Assembly (NCBI RefSeq): GCF_002366715.1
Contig: NZ_DFBS01000011.1
Span: forward strand, 1-64,000
Source: Halomonas sp. UBA3074
GTDB taxonomy: Bacteria > Pseudomonadota > Gammaproteobacteria > Pseudomonadales > Halomonadaceae
Direction of reading: 5' to 3'
Length of the DNA: 64,000 nucleotides
In this document: piece by piece, positions 61,796 through 64,000 of the stretch
Layout: each line of letters begins with the position of its first letter
How positions within the stretch are numbered: the stretch's first letter is position 1
The notes under the pieces: generated by a model
What the model was told of the DNA's origin: nothing
Database searches by the model: none
The model's input: only the letters and a program-made list of their open reading frames with translations
Program-made: the position numbers and the translations under genes

Positions 61796-62863
61796 ATGAC
61801 CGAGACCTCCTCCTCTTCGGCTACTCCTTCCCTCAGCTATAAGGACGCGGGCGTCGATATAGATGCCGGTAATGCCCTGGTTGACCGCATCAAACATGTC
61901 GCCAAACGCACCACTCGCCCAGAAGTAATGGGTGGGCTTGGCGGCTTTGGTGCATTGTGTGAAATTCCAGCGGGTTACCGCCAGCCCGTGCTCGTCTCGG
62001 GCACCGATGGCGTCGGCACCAAGTTGCGCCTGGCGATGGATCTGGGCAAACACGACACGATTGGGATCGATTTAGTCGCGATGTGTGTCAATGACTTGAT
62101 AGTGGCGGGCGCCGAGCCGCTACTGTTTCTTGACTACTATGCCACGGGTAAGCTCGATGTGGATATTGCCGCTGACGTCGTCACCGGCATAGGCGCTGGC
62201 TGCGAGCTAGCTGGCTGCGCCCTGGTGGGCGGTGAAACGGCCGAAATGCCGGGCATGTACGAAGGTAGCGATTACGACTTAGCGGGTTTTTGTGTCGGCG
62301 TCGTGGAAAAAGCGGAGATTCTGGATGGCAGCAACGTGGCCGAAGGTGATGTTATCTTAGGACTTGCTTCCTCAGGCCCCCACTCAAACGGCTATTCGTT
62401 GATTCGCAAAATCCTCGAGGTCAGTAACGCACCGCTGACCACCGACGTGGACGGCCAGCCCCTGGGTGATGCACTGATGGCGCCCACCCGGATTTATGTC
62501 AAATCATTGCTCTCATTAATGCGTGGAAGTGATATTCCTGTTCATGCCCTGTCCCACATTACCGGCGGCGGCTTGCTTGAAAACATCCCGCGCGTTCTGC
62601 CGGATGACCTTGCGGCGCATATCGATACCAATAGCTGGCAGCGCCCGGCCGTCTTTGATTGGCTACAGGCCCAGGGCAATGTCAACGAAACCGAAATGCA
62701 TCGCGTGCTTAACTGCGGCATTGGCATGGTCGTTGTCGTGCCTGCGCCACAGGCCGAGCAGGCTATCGCTCATCTGCAGGGCGAAGGCGAATCCGTTTAT
62801 CGTCTTGGCCAGATCGTCAAGCGCCAAGGGGAAGCCGTCATTCTGGAGAATCTCTCGGCATGA
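61796..62863 (+). CDS. purM: phosphoribosylformylglycinamidine cyclo-ligase
   Basis: This 355-aa enzyme (ATG 61796, AGGA upstream) makes AIR in purine synthesis. It contains YKDAGVDIDAG, SGTDGVGTKLR, LVGGETAEMPGMY and GLASSGPHSNGYSL. The N-terminus has an unusual Ser-rich start (TETSSSSATPS). It overlaps purN by 4 nt (ATGA), and the two form an operon. Confidence 0.96.
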   Translation: MTETSSSSATPSLSYKDAGVDIDAGNALVDRIKHVAKRTTRPEVMGGLGGFGALCEIPAGYRQPVLVSGTDGVGTKLRLAMDLGKHDTIGIDLVAMCVNDLIVAGAEPLLFLDYYATGKLDVDIAADVVTGIGAGCELAGCALVGGETAEMPGMYEGSDYDLAGFCVGVVEKAEILDGSNVAEGDVILGLASSGPHSNGYSLIRKILEVSNAPLTTDVDGQPLGDALMAPTRIYVKSLLSLMRGSDIPVHALSHITGGGLLENIPRVLPDDLAAHIDTNSWQRPAVFDWLQAQGNVNETEMHRVLNCGIGMVVVVPAPQAEQAIAHLQGEGESVYRLGQIVKRQGEAVILENLSA

Positions 62864-63615
62864 CCAATACGGACTACCAAAGCGATACCATTAAAGATAT
62901 AACCCCAGACCCCCTCGGTGCTCGCCGCATCGTGGTACTGGTGTCGGGTAACGGCAGCAACCTTCAGGCATTGATAGATGCGCAGTCCCATGACCGCCTC
63001 GGCGGCGGGGAGATTGTTGCCGTTATTTCGAACGTGGCGGATGCTTACGGCCTAAAGCGTGCCCACGAAGCGGGCATTGAAGCGGTCGCCCTGCCCCACC
63101 GCGAATACGATAGCCGTGAAGCCTATGATGGCGCCTTGATCAAAGTGATCGAACGTCATGAACCCGACCTCATCGTGTTGGCAGGCTTCATGCGCATTCT
63201 GACACCTCGCTTTGTTCAGCGTTTTTTGGGGCGCATGCTGAATATCCACCCCTCTCTACTCCCTGAGTACCAAGGACTGAATACGCACGCGCGGGCGCTG
63301 GCAGCGGGTGTTACCAGCCACGGCTGCAGCGTCCACTTTGTCACCGAAGAGCTAGATGGCGGGCCTGTGGTGCTGCAAGCAGAACTCCAGGTCAGCCCTG
63401 ATGACACCGTGGAGACGCTGCAGGAAAAAGTGCGTTCCCGCGAGCATTTGATCTACCCGATTGCGGTGCAGTGGTTTCTGGAAGGCAGACTGCAGTTTAG
63501 CGCTGAAGGGGCCAAGATGGACGGTCATCGGTTACCTGAACACGGCATGCGGCTTTCTCACGCCGATGCTGCTGAAGAGCTGGATGAGGAGCTGGACGAC
63601 GACCAGCAGGACTGA
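62860..63615 (+). CDS. purN: phosphoribosylglycinamide formyltransferase
   Basis: This 251-aa enzyme is longer than E. coli PurN (212 aa) because of an N-terminal extension of about 20 residues and an acidic C-terminal tail (EELDEELDDDQQD). The core has VLVSGNGSNLQAL, NIHPSLLPEYQGL and HFVTEELDGGPVV, with the catalytic Asn-His-Asp. It transfers the formyl group from 10-formyl-THF to GAR. A strong terminator follows. Confidence 0.95.
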   Translation: MTNTDYQSDTIKDITPDPLGARRIVVLVSGNGSNLQALIDAQSHDRLGGGEIVAVISNVADAYGLKRAHEAGIEAVALPHREYDSREAYDGALIKVIERHEPDLIVLAGFMRILTPRFVQRFLGRMLNIHPSLLPEYQGLNTHARALAAGVTSHGCSVHFVTEELDGGPVVLQAELQVSPDDTVETLQEKVRSREHLIYPIAVQWFLEGRLQFSAEGAKMDGHRLPEHGMRLSHADAAEELDEELDDDQQD

Positions 63616-63654
63616 AAGCACACTGTAAGTCGCAAGGCTTCACTTGGTGGAAAC

Positions 63655-63694
63655 AAAAACGCCTGACGGCTTTATCACCGTCAGGCGTTTTTTT
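63655..63694. terminator. bidirectional intrinsic terminator between purN and dcd
   Basis: AAAAACGCCTGACGG (63655-63669) and CCGTCAGGCGTTTTT (63678-63692) are 15-bp arms with T-run continuing to 63694. Confidence 0.93.
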
Positions 63695-63708
63695 ACAGCA
63701 CGGTAACG

Positions 63709-64000
63709 CTAGGTACGCGGCAAGGTAACGCCACGCTGACCCATGTACTTTCCGCCACGATCTTTGTACGAGGTTTCACACACTTCATCCGACTCTAAAA
63801 ACAGCATTTGCGCGACACCTTCATGGGCATAGATTTTCGCCGGCAAATTGGTTGTATTGGAGAACTCAAGCGTCACATGACCTTCCCACTCGGGCTCCAG
63901 TGGGGTCACATTGACTATAATGCCGCAGCGCGCATAAGTGGATTTCCCCAAGCAAATCGTCAGCACATTACGGGGTATTCGAAAGTACTCGACTGTACGT
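63709..64000 (-). CDS. dcd: dCTP deaminase, C-terminal part (truncated by window edge)
   Basis: About 97 C-terminal residues are present; the frame continues past base 64000 without a start. In-frame sequence TVEYFRIPRNVLTICLGKST and ARCGIIVNVTPLEPEWEG match the 188-aa Pseudomonas-type dCTP deaminase rather than the 193-aa E. coli type. It makes dUTP from dCTP. GKST supplies the substrate-binding residues and the C-terminus YMGQRGVTLP is the lid. Confidence 0.93.
   Translation of the reverse strand, partial: RTVEYFRIPRNVLTICLGKSTYARCGIIVNVTPLEPEWEGHVTLEFSNTTNLPAKIYAHEGVAQMLFLESDEVCETSYKDRGGKYMGQRGVTLPRT

Noticed and set aside
59719..63615. hda-perM divergent from purM-purN as a novel cluster
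   Set aside because: The same arrangement is known in Pseudomonas and relatives, so it is conserved synteny rather than a new system.
1..64000. Mobile elements, prophage, CRISPR or defence islands
   Set aside because: No transposase, integrase, terminal repeats, phage genes or spaced direct-repeat arrays were found; both tRNA-Val genes lack neighbouring attachment-site duplications.

Overview
The window looks like a piece of chromosome from a Gammaproteobacterium close to Halomonas (family Halomonadaceae). The evidence is the full-length protein resemblance to Pseudomonas/Halomonas families (PsrA next to LexA and NagZ, 188-aa-type Dcd, cyanide-insensitive-type CydAB, PqiABC, phasin), the moderate GC content and the housekeeping gene content. 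This assignment is an inference from family resemblance, not from a database search. I saw no insertion sequence, prophage, integrase, CRISPR array or toxin island; the region reads as ordinary, densely packed core chromosome.

Layout. 1-220: leader and promoter of a ribosomal RNA operon that runs leftwards out of the window. 306-8356 (minus): adenine deaminase, the cydABDC oxidase operon and a Ca/Na antiporter. 8704-17810 (plus): pqiABC lipid-transport operon, a small HhH protein, RhlE-type RNA helicase, an unknown protein, an MFS carrier, asparaginase and a DUF2789 protein. 18480-20965 (plus): queC-queE-queD-ykgJ (queuosine precursor). 21008-25621 (minus): miaE and a very large SARP-type ATPase regulator. 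26150-31417 (plus): acnB, rraA and a membrane glycerophosphodiesterase. 31424-36928: ggt, ppsA and the divergent ppsR.

36946-42377: hpt, nagZ, a cytoplasmic YkuD protein and psrA (minus), divergent lexA, a CbiM-like protein and purU. 42523-46113: ribonuclease J, and mobB-moaCD-moaE for molybdenum cofactor with an apparent MoaC-MoaD fusion. 46171-51280 (minus): a nucleobase salvage block (azgA-type permease, apt, gpt, ung, upp, uraA). 51500-55867: riboflavin synthase, then metNIQ behind a terminator-bearing leader RNA, then free methionine-(R)-sulfoxide reductase. 55945-56120: two identical tRNA-Val(GAC) genes. 56416-64000: an EEP-family membrane protein, fumC, phasin, hda-perM, purM-purN and the 3' part of dcd.

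Themes. Nucleobase and nucleotide economy recurs (adenine deaminase, hpt, gpt, apt, upp, two permeases, purU, purM, purN, dcd, ung). Central carbon switching is represented by acnB, fumC, ppsA/ppsR and phasin. tRNA modification (que genes, miaE) and RNA turnover (RhlE, RraA, RNase J) are also present. The items most worth a second look are the structured leader with its own terminator in front of metN, the SARP/degenerate-cyclase/AAA regulator coupled to miaE, the YkuD protein without signal peptide between psrA and nagZ, paired PsrA- and LexA-like sites, the MoaC-MoaD fusion and the half-degenerate tandem QueD. No clearly new multi-gene system (for example a defence or secretion system) was found.
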